DNA of 64,000 nucleotides, taken from positions 62,001 through 126,000 of the forward strand of contig UCMS01000014.1 of assembly GCA_900473805.1 (NCBI GenBank), given 5' to 3'. Below, one piece after another: positions 36,963 to 46,400 of this stretch (position 1 is the first letter of the stretch; the number at the start of each line of letters is the position of its first letter). Position numbers and translations under genes: made by a program. The DNA is from Hyphomicrobiales bacterium (GTDB lineage: Bacteria; Pseudomonadota; Alphaproteobacteria; Rhizobiales; Rhizobiaceae). The notes under the pieces were generated by a model. It was given only the letters and a program-made list of their open reading frames with translations, did no database searches and was not told the DNA's origin.

Positions 36963-38344
36963 ACGACAAAAAAGCAGGCAAGGCGACTTCCAGACGCAAT
37001 GGAGCGAACAACGGCGGACAACGTCAGCGGCCTCAGCTTGAGGCAAAGCCCGGCCTTGACGCACGAGTGGCCGCAAGCCGGCTCCTTGCAGCGGTAATCG
37101 ATCGCAAGACCTCGCTCGATGGCATGCTCGATGCCGAACACGGCAACCCTGCCTTCACGGCGCTCAGCGAGGCGGATCGCAGCCTCGTTCGTGCAATCCT
37201 GCAGACGGCCCTGCGCCACCTTCCTCGCATTGAGCTGATCCTCAAGGAGCTGCTCGACAGTCCGTTGCCAGACGGTGCGCGTGCCTTGCATCACCTGCTG
37301 ATCGTTGCCGCTGCCCAGATGCTTTATCTCGATATTCCCGATCACTCAGCGGTCGACCTCGCCGTGGAGCAGGCAAACAGGGATCCGCGCAACCGGCGTT
37401 TCGCCAAACTGGTGAACGCAATCCTGCGCCGTATTGGCCGGGAGAAGCAGGCACTCCTCGATTACGTCTCCGACGTGCCCTGCATGCCGGATTGGTTCCT
37501 CGATCGCCTGACGGAGATTTATGGGGAAGACCATGCTCTCGCGATCGCCGCAGCCCAACTCGAGCCTGTGACGATCGACCTGACCGTAAAGTCGGATCCT
37601 GAAAAATGGGCAAAATCGCTCGGTGGCCGCGTTCTGCCCACCGGCACCGTACGGCTGGACCCCTTCAAGGGTGCGATCACCGCGCTGGAAGGCTTCGAGC
37701 AGGGCGAATGGTGGGTTCAGGATGCAGCCGCGTCGATACCCGCACAGCTGTTCGGCGATCTGGACGGCAAGAGGGTTGCAGATCTTTGTGCTGCACCGGG
37801 CGGCAAGACCGCCCAGCTCGTGCTCGCTGGCGCAAATGTGACGGCGATCGAACAGTCGCAGAGCCGGCTTCGCCGCCTGTCCGCAAATTTGGACCGGCTG
37901 CAGTTTCAGGCAGAGGCTCGTTGCATCAATCTGCTGGAGATCGAAGACGCAGATGGTTTCGACGCGATCCTGCTCGACGCGCCATGCTCCTCCACGGGTA
38001 CCACACGCCGCCACCCGGATGTTCTCTGGACCAAGGACACCACGGATATCGCCAAGCTTGCGACCCTTCAGGAGCGCCTGCTGCGCCATGCGGTAACCTT
38101 GCTCAAGCCCGGCGGTCGGATTGTGTTTTCGAACTGCTCCATTGATACGATCGAGGGAGAGATGGTCGTCGACAAGGTGCTCGCCGATCACAGTGACCTG
38201 AAGATCGTGCCAATTGAACCCGATGACTGGCAAGGTTTGGAGGAGGCGATCACGGCCCGGGGCGAATTCCGGACCACGCCGGCCATGTTGGCGGACCAGG
38301 GCGGCCTCGACGGCTTTTACGCCTGCGTGATTGCTAAAACTTAA
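36959..38344 (+). CDS. rsmB: 16S rRNA m5C methyltransferase RsmB/NOL1-Nop2 type
   Basis: The 461-residue protein has an N-terminal NusB-like RNA-binding domain (about 35-165) and a C-terminal methyltransferase domain with the SAM motif [13 protein letters not shown], the DAPCSSTG motif and the nucleophile Cys in FSNCSID. It methylates a cytosine of 16S rRNA. I place the start at TTG 36959: it overlaps the htpX stop as TTGA and AGGGGA lies upstream. An ATG at 36917 inside htpX is the alternative. It is co-transcribed with htpX. Confidence 0.88.
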   Translation: MNDKKAGKATSRRNGANNGGQRQRPQLEAKPGLDARVAASRLLAAVIDRKTSLDGMLDAEHGNPAFTALSEADRSLVRAILQTALRHLPRIELILKELLDSPLPDGARALHHLLIVAAAQMLYLDIPDHSAVDLAVEQANRDPRNRRFAKLVNAILRRIGREKQALLDYVSDVPCMPDWFLDRLTEIYGEDHALAIAAAQLEPVTIDLTVKSDPEKWAKSLGGRVLPTGTVRLDPFKGAITALEGFEQGEWWVQDAAASIPAQLFGDLDGKRVADLCAAPGGKTAQLVLAGANVTAIEQSQSRLRRLSANLDRLQFQAEARCINLLEIEDADGFDAILLDAPCSSTGTTRRHPDVLWTKDTTDIAKLATLQERLLRHAVTLLKPGGRIVFSNCSIDTIEGEMVVDKVLADHSDLKIVPIEPDDWQGLEEAITARGEFRTTPAMLADQGGLDGFYACVIAKT

Positions 38345-38437
38345 CGAATCTTTGAATAAACCTGTTGGAATGTACCGTCGGACATTTTCAGCGCTCACGG
38401 CACGTGCTTCGTGGCAGGTCTGTCGCGATTGCGTAAG

Positions 38438-38455
38438 CGACGATGCGCATCGTCG
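38438..38455. repeat. Perfect 18-bp palindrome before the heparinase-family gene
   Basis: CGACGATGCGCATCGTCG reads the same on both strands. It lies in the 197-base gap between rsmB and the heparinase-family gene, 87 bases before the latter's start. It may be a protein-binding site or a short cruciform or hairpin. I see no second copy in the window. Confidence 0.6.
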
Positions 38456-38541
38456 TGGCGCCTCCCATTAAAGTCCTGGCGTCCGCACCAGTCTGGTCAG
38501 CGGAGTGCCCGATCAGGAAGATTGCGGTAACAGGAACGAGA

Positions 38542-40215
38542 ATGCGGATAAACGACCGTCGGAAACTCATTGGCCTGTATCTCGACGAAACATGGCGTCG
38601 AGCCCGACAGGCGGTGGCGTTGACCGTTCCGTCCATGGGCGTCCGAGGCCTGCGCATCACCCGGGTCGTTGTTGCCCCGACTGATCTGCGTGCCGTCGAC
38701 ACGTTCGTCGCCGAGGAAATTCTCGATGGGCGATACCCTCTGGCCGGCCGCGTTCTGGACGCGGGTCGCGAGTCCCCTTTTTCGCTGGAGCTCCCCAGCC
38801 GACAGTTTGCCATTCGGCTGCATGGCTTCGGTTGGCTGCGCCACATCAGGGCCGACAAGACGCCAGCCGCCTGCGACAACGCCCGATGGATCGTCGATCA
38901 GTGGATCGGCCTGCATGGCAGCCGGGCGACCGGCATCGCCTGGGATCCGGAAGTGGTCTCCCGCCGCATCATCAGTTGGCTGTCGCATTCACCGGTCGTC
39001 CTGCAAGAGGCGGAAGCCGGTTTTTACCGCCGGTTCATCGGCTCGCTGAGCCAGCAGGTGCGCTACCTGCAGCGCCGCGTCGATCACCTGCCTGAGGGAC
39101 TGCCGCGCCTCTTGGCGCGTATTGCCCTTGCCATGGCGTCAGTCTCGACGGAAGCGAGGCAGTCCGTCGTGCGCCGTATGGGACGGCAGCTCGATCGGGA
39201 ACTCGAACGACAGATCCTGCCCGATGGGACCCATCTATCGCGCAATCCTCAAGCCTGCGTCGATCTCCTCTTCGATCTGTTGCCGCTGCGCCAGACTTAC
39301 ATCAATCTCGGCCACGACCTGCCGCAGAGGCTGATTTCCGTGATCGACAGAATGTATCCGGCCGTCCGCTTCTTCCGTCACACCGCCGGCGATCTGGCGC
39401 TCTTCAACGGTGCAAGCTCCACGCTGGCGACCGATCTGATGAGCGTGCTGCGATATGACGAAACCGCAGGCCAGCCTTTCAAGGCGCTTCCCCATGGTGG
39501 CTATCACAGACTGTCCGGGGGAGACACCGTGCTGCTGGTCGACACCGGAAAGCCGCATTCACTGCGGCTGTCGAACACGGCCCATGCCGGATGCCTCTCT
39601 TTCGAACTTTCGTCGGGCCGCAACCGTTTCATCATCAATTCCGGCCTGCCGCGCTTCGCTGGCGAAAAGCTGCGGCAACTGGCACGCACCACCGCCGCTC
39701 ACAGCACCGTATCGATCGGAGATGTTTCCTCGGCAAGAATGATCCAATCAGACTATCTGGGTCCCATCCTGACCACGGGTCCCTCTGTTATCGACGTCGA
39801 TCGGCAATCCGGCCCGGACGGCAGCGATCGATTGTCCGCACGCCACGACGGCTACGCAGAGCGCTTTGGCCTGCTGCACGAACGTGAGATCCGCATCAAC
39901 CAGCCAGGAACGAAAATCGCTGGCCGCGACCGTCTGCTTCACACCGACGGGCAACCGATCGCGGACCAGCCAGCCGCCGAAGCCATCGCCCGTTTTCACC
40001 TGCATCCGTCAATCGAGTTGGAACGGCTTGACCCGCGCAAGGTCAAACTCGTCGCCCCCGATGGCGAGAGTTGGGATTTCTCCATCCCCGTCGGCGAACT
40101 GACGATCGAAGAAGATGTGTTTTTTGCCGACGTTTCTGGCATCCGCCCGTCCCGGCAGATCGAAATTCGCTTTGCAGGGCCCGAGATACGGTGGTTTCTG
40201 GCCCATCACGCCTGA
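38542..40215 (+). CDS. Heparinase II/III family protein
   Basis: The 557-residue protein has an N-terminal helical region (alpha/alpha toroid, to about 300) and a C-terminal beta-sheet domain (from about 330, PHGGYHRLSGGDTVLLVDTG and TTAAHSTVSIGD) typical of the heparinase II/III-like family. There is no clear signal peptide. Rhizobial members sit between rsmB and purH and have no established substrate, though a role with uronic-acid-containing polysaccharide is possible. AGGAACGAG precedes the ATG at 38542, and the MRINDRRKLIGLYLDE start resembles what I recall for relatives. Confidence 0.8.
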   Translation: MRINDRRKLIGLYLDETWRRARQAVALTVPSMGVRGLRITRVVVAPTDLRAVDTFVAEEILDGRYPLAGRVLDAGRESPFSLELPSRQFAIRLHGFGWLRHIRADKTPAACDNARWIVDQWIGLHGSRATGIAWDPEVVSRRIISWLSHSPVVLQEAEAGFYRRFIGSLSQQVRYLQRRVDHLPEGLPRLLARIALAMASVSTEARQSVVRRMGRQLDRELERQILPDGTHLSRNPQACVDLLFDLLPLRQTYINLGHDLPQRLISVIDRMYPAVRFFRHTAGDLALFNGASSTLATDLMSVLRYDETAGQPFKALPHGGYHRLSGGDTVLLVDTGKPHSLRLSNTAHAGCLSFELSSGRNRFIINSGLPRFAGEKLRQLARTTAAHSTVSIGDVSSARMIQSDYLGPILTTGPSVIDVDRQSGPDGSDRLSARHDGYAERFGLLHEREIRINQPGTKIAGRDRLLHTDGQPIADQPAAEAIARFHLHPSIELERLDPRKVKLVAPDGESWDFSIPVGELTIEEDVFFADVSGIRPSRQIEIRFAGPEIRWFLAHHA

Positions 40216-40256
40216 GAGGCGCAGCCGTAAGGTTTCTTCTTTCGGGAAGCTGTGCT

Positions 40257-40297
40257 AGGGCGCCCGCATCGTGCCCATCTCACGCCGGGCGCGCCCT
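40257..40297 (+). other. GC-rich leader hairpin before purH
   Basis: agggcgcccg (40257-40266) can pair with cgggcgcgccct (40286-40297) with a 2-base bulge, closing a 19-base loop just upstream of the purH ribosome-binding site (around 40305). There is no T-run. It may be a 5' UTR structure affecting purH translation. It does not match the ZTP riboswitch consensus as I remember it. Confidence 0.45.
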
Positions 40298-40315
40298 GCA
40301 AGCTCGGAGATAACC

Positions 40316-41932
40316 ATGGCCGTCGTTTCAAAGAAGATCCCTGCCCCAGACCTCGTGCGCATCCGCACGGCCCTCCTCTCTGTCTCCGACAAGACCGGCA
40401 TCGTGGAATTCGCGCGCGGCCTTCACGAGCGGGGAGTTCGCCTGCTGTCGACCGGCGGCACCCACAAGGCACTCGCGGCTGAAGGTCTTCCGGTCATCGA
40501 CGTATCCGAAATCACCGGCTTCCCCGAGATCATGGACGGTCGCGTGAAGACGCTTCACCCGAAGGTTCACGGCGGCCTGTTGTCGATCCGTGACGATGCA
40601 GAACATGTGGAGGCCATGACGGCGCATGGTATCGAGGCGATCGACCTCGCGGTCATCAACCTCTATCCGTTCGAGCAGGTTCGCCAGGCTGGTGGCGACT
40701 ATCCGACGACGGTCGAGAACATCGATATCGGCGGCCCCGCGATGATCCGCGCCTCGGCCAAGAACCATGCTTATGTAACGGTGGTCACGGATGCGGCAGA
40801 CTATCCCGCCGTGATTGCCGCTCTTTCTGAAAACGACGGCCAGACGACCTACGCCCTGCGCCAGAAGCTGGCGGCCAAGGCCTATGCCCGCACAGCTGCC
40901 TATGATGCGGCGATCTCGAACTGGTTCGCAGAAGCCCTCGAAATCGAAATGCCGGCTTATCGCGTGGTCGGCGGGGCCTTGAAGGAAGCCATGCGTTATG
41001 GCGAAAATCCCCACCAGGCGGCCGGTTTCTACGTCACCGGCGACAACCGTCCGGGCGTGGCGACCGCGACCCTGCTGCAAGGCAAGCAACTGTCCTACAA
41101 CAACATCAATGACACGGATGCCGCCTTCGAACTGGTCGCGGAGTTCCCGGCCGAGAACGGCCCGGCCTGCGCCATCATCAAGCACGCCAATCCGTGCGGC
41201 GTGGCGACCGGATCGAGCTTGGTCGAAGCCTACAAGCGCGCACTCGCCTGCGATTCCGTGTCGGCCTTCGGCGGCATCATAGCGCTGAACCAGATCCTCG
41301 ACGCGGCGACCGCGACCGAAATCGTCAAGCTCTTCACCGAAGTCATCATCGCACCTGACGTTACGGACGAAGCCAAGGCGATCATCGCGGCCAAGCCAAA
41401 TCTGCGGCTGCTGACGACCGGAGCCCTGCCGGACCCGCGAGCCCGTGGGCTGATGGCCAAGACCGTATCCGGCGGTTTGCTCGTGCAGACCCGTGACAAT
41501 ATCATGGTTGAAGATCTCGACCTCAAGGTCGTGACCAAGCGCGCACCCACGGCCGTAGAACTCGAAGACATGAAGTTCGCGTTCAAGATCGCCAAACACG
41601 TGAAGTCGAACGCAGTCATTTATGCGAAGGACGGGCAGACGGCAGGTATCGGTGCCGGCCAGATGAGCCGTGTCGACTCTGCTCGCATCGCGGCTTTGAA
41701 AGCCGAAGATGCGGCCAAGGCGCTGGGTCTTTCGGCACCGCTTACGAAGGGCTCGGCCGTTGCGTCGGAAGCCTTCTACCCCTTCGCGGACGGCCTTCTG
41801 GCGGCGATCGCAGCCGGTGCCACCGCAGTCATCCAGCCCGGCGGCTCGATGCGCGACGAGGAAGTCATTGCTGCAGCCGACGAACACGGCGTTGCCATGG
41901 TCTTCACCGGCGTGCGCCATTTCCGTCACTGA
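40316..41932 (+). CDS. purH: Bifunctional AICAR transformylase/IMP cyclohydrolase
   Basis: The 538-residue enzyme performs the last two steps of IMP synthesis. The N-terminal cyclohydrolase domain (about 1-200) has [19 protein letters not shown] and [20 protein letters not shown]; the C-terminal transformylase has [13 protein letters not shown], the catalytic KHANPCGVA (Lys-His) and [24 protein letters not shown] precedes the ATG. A strong terminator follows the stop. Length and motifs are complete. Confidence 0.97.
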   Translation: MAVVSKKIPAPDLVRIRTALLSVSDKTGIVEFARGLHERGVRLLSTGGTHKALAAEGLPVIDVSEITGFPEIMDGRVKTLHPKVHGGLLSIRDDAEHVEAMTAHGIEAIDLAVINLYPFEQVRQAGGDYPTTVENIDIGGPAMIRASAKNHAYVTVVTDAADYPAVIAALSENDGQTTYALRQKLAAKAYARTAAYDAAISNWFAEALEIEMPAYRVVGGALKEAMRYGENPHQAAGFYVTGDNRPGVATATLLQGKQLSYNNINDTDAAFELVAEFPAENGPACAIIKHANPCGVATGSSLVEAYKRALACDSVSAFGGIIALNQILDAATATEIVKLFTEVIIAPDVTDEAKAIIAAKPNLRLLTTGALPDPRARGLMAKTVSGGLLVQTRDNIMVEDLDLKVVTKRAPTAVELEDMKFAFKIAKHVKSNAVIYAKDGQTAGIGAGQMSRVDSARIAALKAEDAAKALGLSAPLTKGSAVASEAFYPFADGLLAAIAAGATAVIQPGGSMRDEEVIAAADEHGVAMVFTGVRHFRH

Positions 41933-41961
41933 AAGACAAGAGACGGGCATTCCGCGAAACG

Positions 41962-41996
41962 AAAGGGGCCGGAAGATCACTCTTCCGGCCCTTTCT
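41962..41996. terminator. Bidirectional terminator between purH and the MFS gene
   Basis: A stem of about 13 bp (aaaggggccggaag with cttccggccctttct) and a 6-base loop lie between the converging stops at 41932 and 42000, with A- and T-rich flanks on both sides. Confidence 0.88.
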
Positions 41997-41999
41997 GTC

Positions 42000-43433
42000 T
42001 CAAGGCGCCCCGGCACCGCTTCGGGCGGGATAGGGCGTCTTCCACAGGATGACGAGACCGACCACCAGGAAAACCAGCATAGTGGCCATGCCAACCCGGG
42101 CCGAGCCAGTCCAGGCTGTCAGAAGCGAGAACGACAAGGTGGCCATGAAACTGGTGGCGCGCCCTGACAGGGCATAGATGCCGAAATAGCGTCCCGCTTC
42201 ATCCGGATCGACGCTGCGGGCAAGGTAAGAGCGCGACGACGCCTGCACCGGCCCGAAAGACACGCCGATCAACAAGCCATACAGGATGTACGCCTTCTCC
42301 GCCGGCGTGGCGAACAGTCCCTCGGTCGTCCCGATCGGAAGGTTGACGAAACCGAATAGGGTGAAGTCGGCCCCGGTCGAAACGATCCCGAGGGTCGCGA
42401 GGATGAGCAGGCTGAGGCTGGTGATCACGACGATCTTGGAGCCAAACAGACGGTCAATTCGCCCCGCCAGCATGCAGCCGAAGATGGCAACAACGTTCAG
42501 GATGATGCCATAGATGCCGATCTCCATGGTCGACCAGCCGAACATGGCGGCCGCGAACACGCCCCCCAGGATGAGGAGGCCGTTGACCCCGTCCTGATAG
42601 ATCATGCGCCCGACAAGGAAGCGAAGAACCGGTTTGCGGTGGCGAAGCTCGGCAAGCGTATGCCGGATCTCGATCAGCCCCGAACGGACAGCATTGCCCA
42701 GAGCCTTGCCCTTGGGCGCATCCGGCGTGAACAGAAACATTGGCAAAATGAAAAGAAAGTACCAGACGGCGGAAATTGGCCCCGTGATGCGAGCGTCTTC
42801 GCCCAGCGCGGGATCGAGGCCGAACAGAGGGGGAGCACCCAGCAAGGTTACTCCCGTCGAAGGATTGGCGGCGAGGAACAGGACGACGAAGATCAGAACG
42901 ATCATACCGCCGAGATAACCAAGTCCCCAGGCAATATTGGACACCCTTCCCACGTCCTTCTGGCTGACGAGCCGTGGCATCATCGAGTCGTTGAAGACGA
43001 TCGAGAACTCCGCTGCCACGCTCGCAAGGATCATCAGCAACATCACGAAACCGACGGGCGATCCCGGCGCAGCCGTCCAGAGCAGCAGCAGGCAGGCGAT
43101 CTTGATCACCGCGAAGAAGGCAATCCACGGCTTGCGGGCTCCAGACTGGTCGGCGATGGAGCCAAGAACGGGTGCAAGAATAGCGATGGCGATACCGGAA
43201 ATCGTCGCCGCATTGCTCCACGCCGTCTGCGCTGTCACAGGATCGGCAGTCATCCGCGAAACGAAATACGGACCGAAAATGAAGGTTGTGATGACGGTGA
43301 AGAAGGGCTGAGCTGCCCAATCGAAAAACATCCAGCCCGCAACACCCTTGTCGATGGTTGCGGCGCTGGATCTGTCATCTGCACGCGTTGTCACTTGAAC
43401 CCCCGGAGCTTGGTCTGCCCCGGACAGTGTCAC
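42000..43433 (-). CDS. MFS transporter, UMF1/Atg22-like family
   Basis: The 477-residue protein has about twelve membrane helices and the family's opening motif (GWMFFDWAAQPFFTVITTFIF) with NDSMMPRLVS and the later FGPVQASSRSYLAR. UMF1 members resemble the vacuolar amino-acid effluxer Atg22; bacterial substrates are unknown. The start may be GTG at 43433, which overlaps the gdh stop (GTGA), or GTG at 43394 with GGGGG before it. Sitting directly behind glutamate dehydrogenase, an amino-acid-related export function is an appealing but unproven guess. Confidence 0.82.
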   Translation of the reverse strand: MTLSGADQAPGVQVTTRADDRSSAATIDKGVAGWMFFDWAAQPFFTVITTFIFGPYFVSRMTADPVTAQTAWSNAATISGIAIAILAPVLGSIADQSGARKPWIAFFAVIKIACLLLLWTAAPGSPVGFVMLLMILASVAAEFSIVFNDSMMPRLVSQKDVGRVSNIAWGLGYLGGMIVLIFVVLFLAANPSTGVTLLGAPPLFGLDPALGEDARITGPISAVWYFLFILPMFLFTPDAPKGKALGNAVRSGLIEIRHTLAELRHRKPVLRFLVGRMIYQDGVNGLLILGGVFAAAMFGWSTMEIGIYGIILNVVAIFGCMLAGRIDRLFGSKIVVITSLSLLILATLGIVSTGADFTLFGFVNLPIGTTEGLFATPAEKAYILYGLLIGVSFGPVQASSRSYLARSVDPDEAGRYFGIYALSGRATSFMATLSFSLLTAWTGSARVGMATMLVFLVVGLVILWKTPYPARSGAGAP

Positions 43434-46400
43434 CTCGCATGATCCTGCGCAACATCACCGAGCAGTCCGGCCGCAACCGCGAGCTTGGAAATGCTCGGTT
43501 CGCCGCTATCGACGATCGCCGATATCTCCTTGCCGATTCGCTCGACATGCACCTTGTCGGCCGCCAGCCAGGCCTCGACCGGATTTGCGTTTTCGGAATG
43601 TTCAGCTAGCGCCTTGCAAACGATCTGTCGCCGCGCCTGACCGATCCGGTCAAGGCTGCGTGTCAAAGCGAGATTGTCGTAGTGATCAGACGGCTGCAGC
43701 CGCCGCGCATTCTCGATTATGCGTCCGATCCGGAAAGCCTCCGAAACCGCGAAGAAGCCCTGCATGGCGGCAGCGAAATCTGCCCCGGTCCGCTCGGCGA
43801 TCTGCAGGACTTCCGGCAAGAGCTGGAGGGTCTGCAGATCGACCACCTCGGCAGCGATCTCTTCAGGAGCGCCTGCTTCGACCAGTTCGGCGATCTGATC
43901 GTCAAAATGCTGGCGCAGCAGCGGCGGCAATGCTTCGGCAAACACGGGCTTAGCCGTCTGCACGGCAGCGGTGAGCTGTGCCACCGCTTCACCAACCGTA
44001 CCCTTGGAAAGGCCGGTATCGATCAGAAGCCGCGTCATGGCGACATAGACCTCGGAGACGATCGCATAGAGCCGGTTCTGCGTTTGGCCGGGCATCTTGG
44101 CATCCAGCGCGTCGAGACCGTCCCAGATGCGGCTGAGGTCCAGCGCATCGCGTGTGACCAAAGCCGCTTTCACGACATCGTCCGGCGAGCCGCCCGTGGC
44201 ATCGACCACCGAGACGATGAAAGCCGGGCCACCGCGATTGATGGCATGGTTCGCCAACGCTGTTGCAATGATTTCCCGCCTCAGGCGGTGTCCGGCGATG
44301 TCGCCAGCGAAGGTCTCGCGCATGGCAGCGGGGAAGTAATTGAACAACGTCCCTTCGCAATAGGGATCGTCCGGCAGATCCGACTCCACCAGTTGGTCGA
44401 AGAGGGCGATCTTTGCGTAGGAGAGCAGGACACCAATTTCGGGGCGAGTGAGAGCCTTCCCCGAGACATAACGTTCGGCAACCGCAGCGCCATCAGGAAG
44501 CGTCTCCACCTTCCTGTTCAATCGTCCCTGACCCTCCAGATAATCCATAAGCCGGCTAAGCTCTTCCCGGTTTCCGGATTCCTTCGCTTCCGTCAGAGAA
44601 ATCGCAAGCGACTGCAGGTAGTTGTTGCGCAGGACGAGTCGACCGACCTCATCGGTCATCGTTGAAAGCAACACGTTACGCTTTTCGCGCGGCAGGCGGC
44701 CGTCCTGCATGGCCGGGCTGAGCGCGATCTTGATATTGACCTCGACGTCGGACGAATTGACACCGGCCGAATTGTCGATGGCATCCGAATTGCACCGACC
44801 GCCATGCAGCGCGTAGGCGATGCGGCCCTTTTGAGTGACGCCGAGATTGGCGCCTTCGCCGATGACCTTGGCGCGAACCTCACCGGCATCGATGCGGATT
44901 GCATCATTTGCCCGGTCTCCCACCTCTGCATCCGTCTCTGTCGGTCCCTTGATATACGTGCCGATACCGCCGAACCAGAGCAGGTCCACAGGCGCCTGCA
45001 GGATCGCCGTCATGATGTCGAACGGCGTGACGGTCAAGCCTTCGATTCCGATGGCAGCGGCTGCCTCAGGGGTCAACGTGACGGACTTTTCCGACCGTGA
45101 AATGATCATCGCGCCTTTCGACAGCGCAGCACGATCGTAGTCCTGCCAACTCGAACGCGGCAGGGAGAACATCCGGCGTCGCTCGGCAAATGAAGTCGCC
45201 GGGTCAGGCTGCGGGTCGATGATGATGTCCCGGTGGTCGAAGGCTGCGATCAGCTTGATCTGCTCCGAGAGCAACATGCCGTTGCCGAACACGTCGCCGG
45301 ACATATCTCCGACACCGGCCACGGTGAATGGCGTCGTCTGGATGTCGATGTCCATCTCGCGGAAATGCCGCTTGACGGTCTCCCAGGCGCCACGCGCGGT
45401 GATACCCATCTTCTTGTGGTCGTATCCGGCCGAGCCACCAGACGCGAAGGCATCATCGAGCCAGAAACCTGCCGCCTGAGCAAGGCCGTTGGCGGTATCG
45501 GAGAAAGTGGCAGTTCCCTTGTCGGCCGCGACGACGAAATACGGATCGTCGCCATCCGGCCGCAGTGTGTCTGCCGGCGGGACAATCTTGCCGGACACGA
45601 TGTTGTCGGTGATCGACAGGAGTGTGCGGATATAGGTCTTGTAGGCTTCCGTCCCGGCTGTAAGCCAAGCTTCGCGATCACTCTGTGACGGCAGGAGCTT
45701 GGGGAAGAACCCGCCTTTCGCGCCAACAGGCACGATGACGGCATTCTTGACCTGTTGCGCCTTCACGAGACCGAGCACTTCTGTGCGGTAATCCTGAGCA
45801 CGATCGGACCACCGCAGACCACCACGGGCCACCTTCCCGAAACGGAGATGAACCCCCTCGACCTCGACGCCATAAACGAAGATTTCGCGGAACGGTCTGG
45901 GTTCAGGCAAGCCCTCCACCTGATGCGGATCGAATTTGAAGGCCAGCATCGGCCGCACGCTCTGCTGGTAGCCCTGCTGAAAGAAGTTCGTTCGCAATGT
46001 CGCTTCGATCACATTGATATAGCGCCGAAGGATGCGGTCCTCGTCCAGGCTCCGAACGGCCCCGAGTCCCGTTTCGAGTGAAGCCAAGAGTTCCGAATTG
46101 CGTTTGCTGCGCGCCTTCTCCGCGACCGCCGGGTCGAGGCGGTTCCGGAAGAGAGAAACGAGGTCGGTGGCGATGGCAGGATGCTTGGCCAAGGTCTCGG
46201 CGATGTAGTTCAGCGGATACACAGAGCCGGCCTGGCGCAGATACGCTGCATAGGCACGCAGGACCGAGGCTTCGCGGGCGGAAAGCCCGGCTGCCAGGAC
46301 CAGTCGGTTGAAGCCGTCATTGTCCACCATGCCGGTGAAGGCCGCGAGGAAGGTGTCTTCGAGCAGCTTGCCATGCTGGTGGATGTCGAAATGGACGGAC

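Noticed and set aside
40216-40315. ZTP (pfl) riboswitch before purH
   Set aside because: A GC-rich hairpin is present, but I cannot match the conserved ZTP core, so only an unclassified leader structure is reported.
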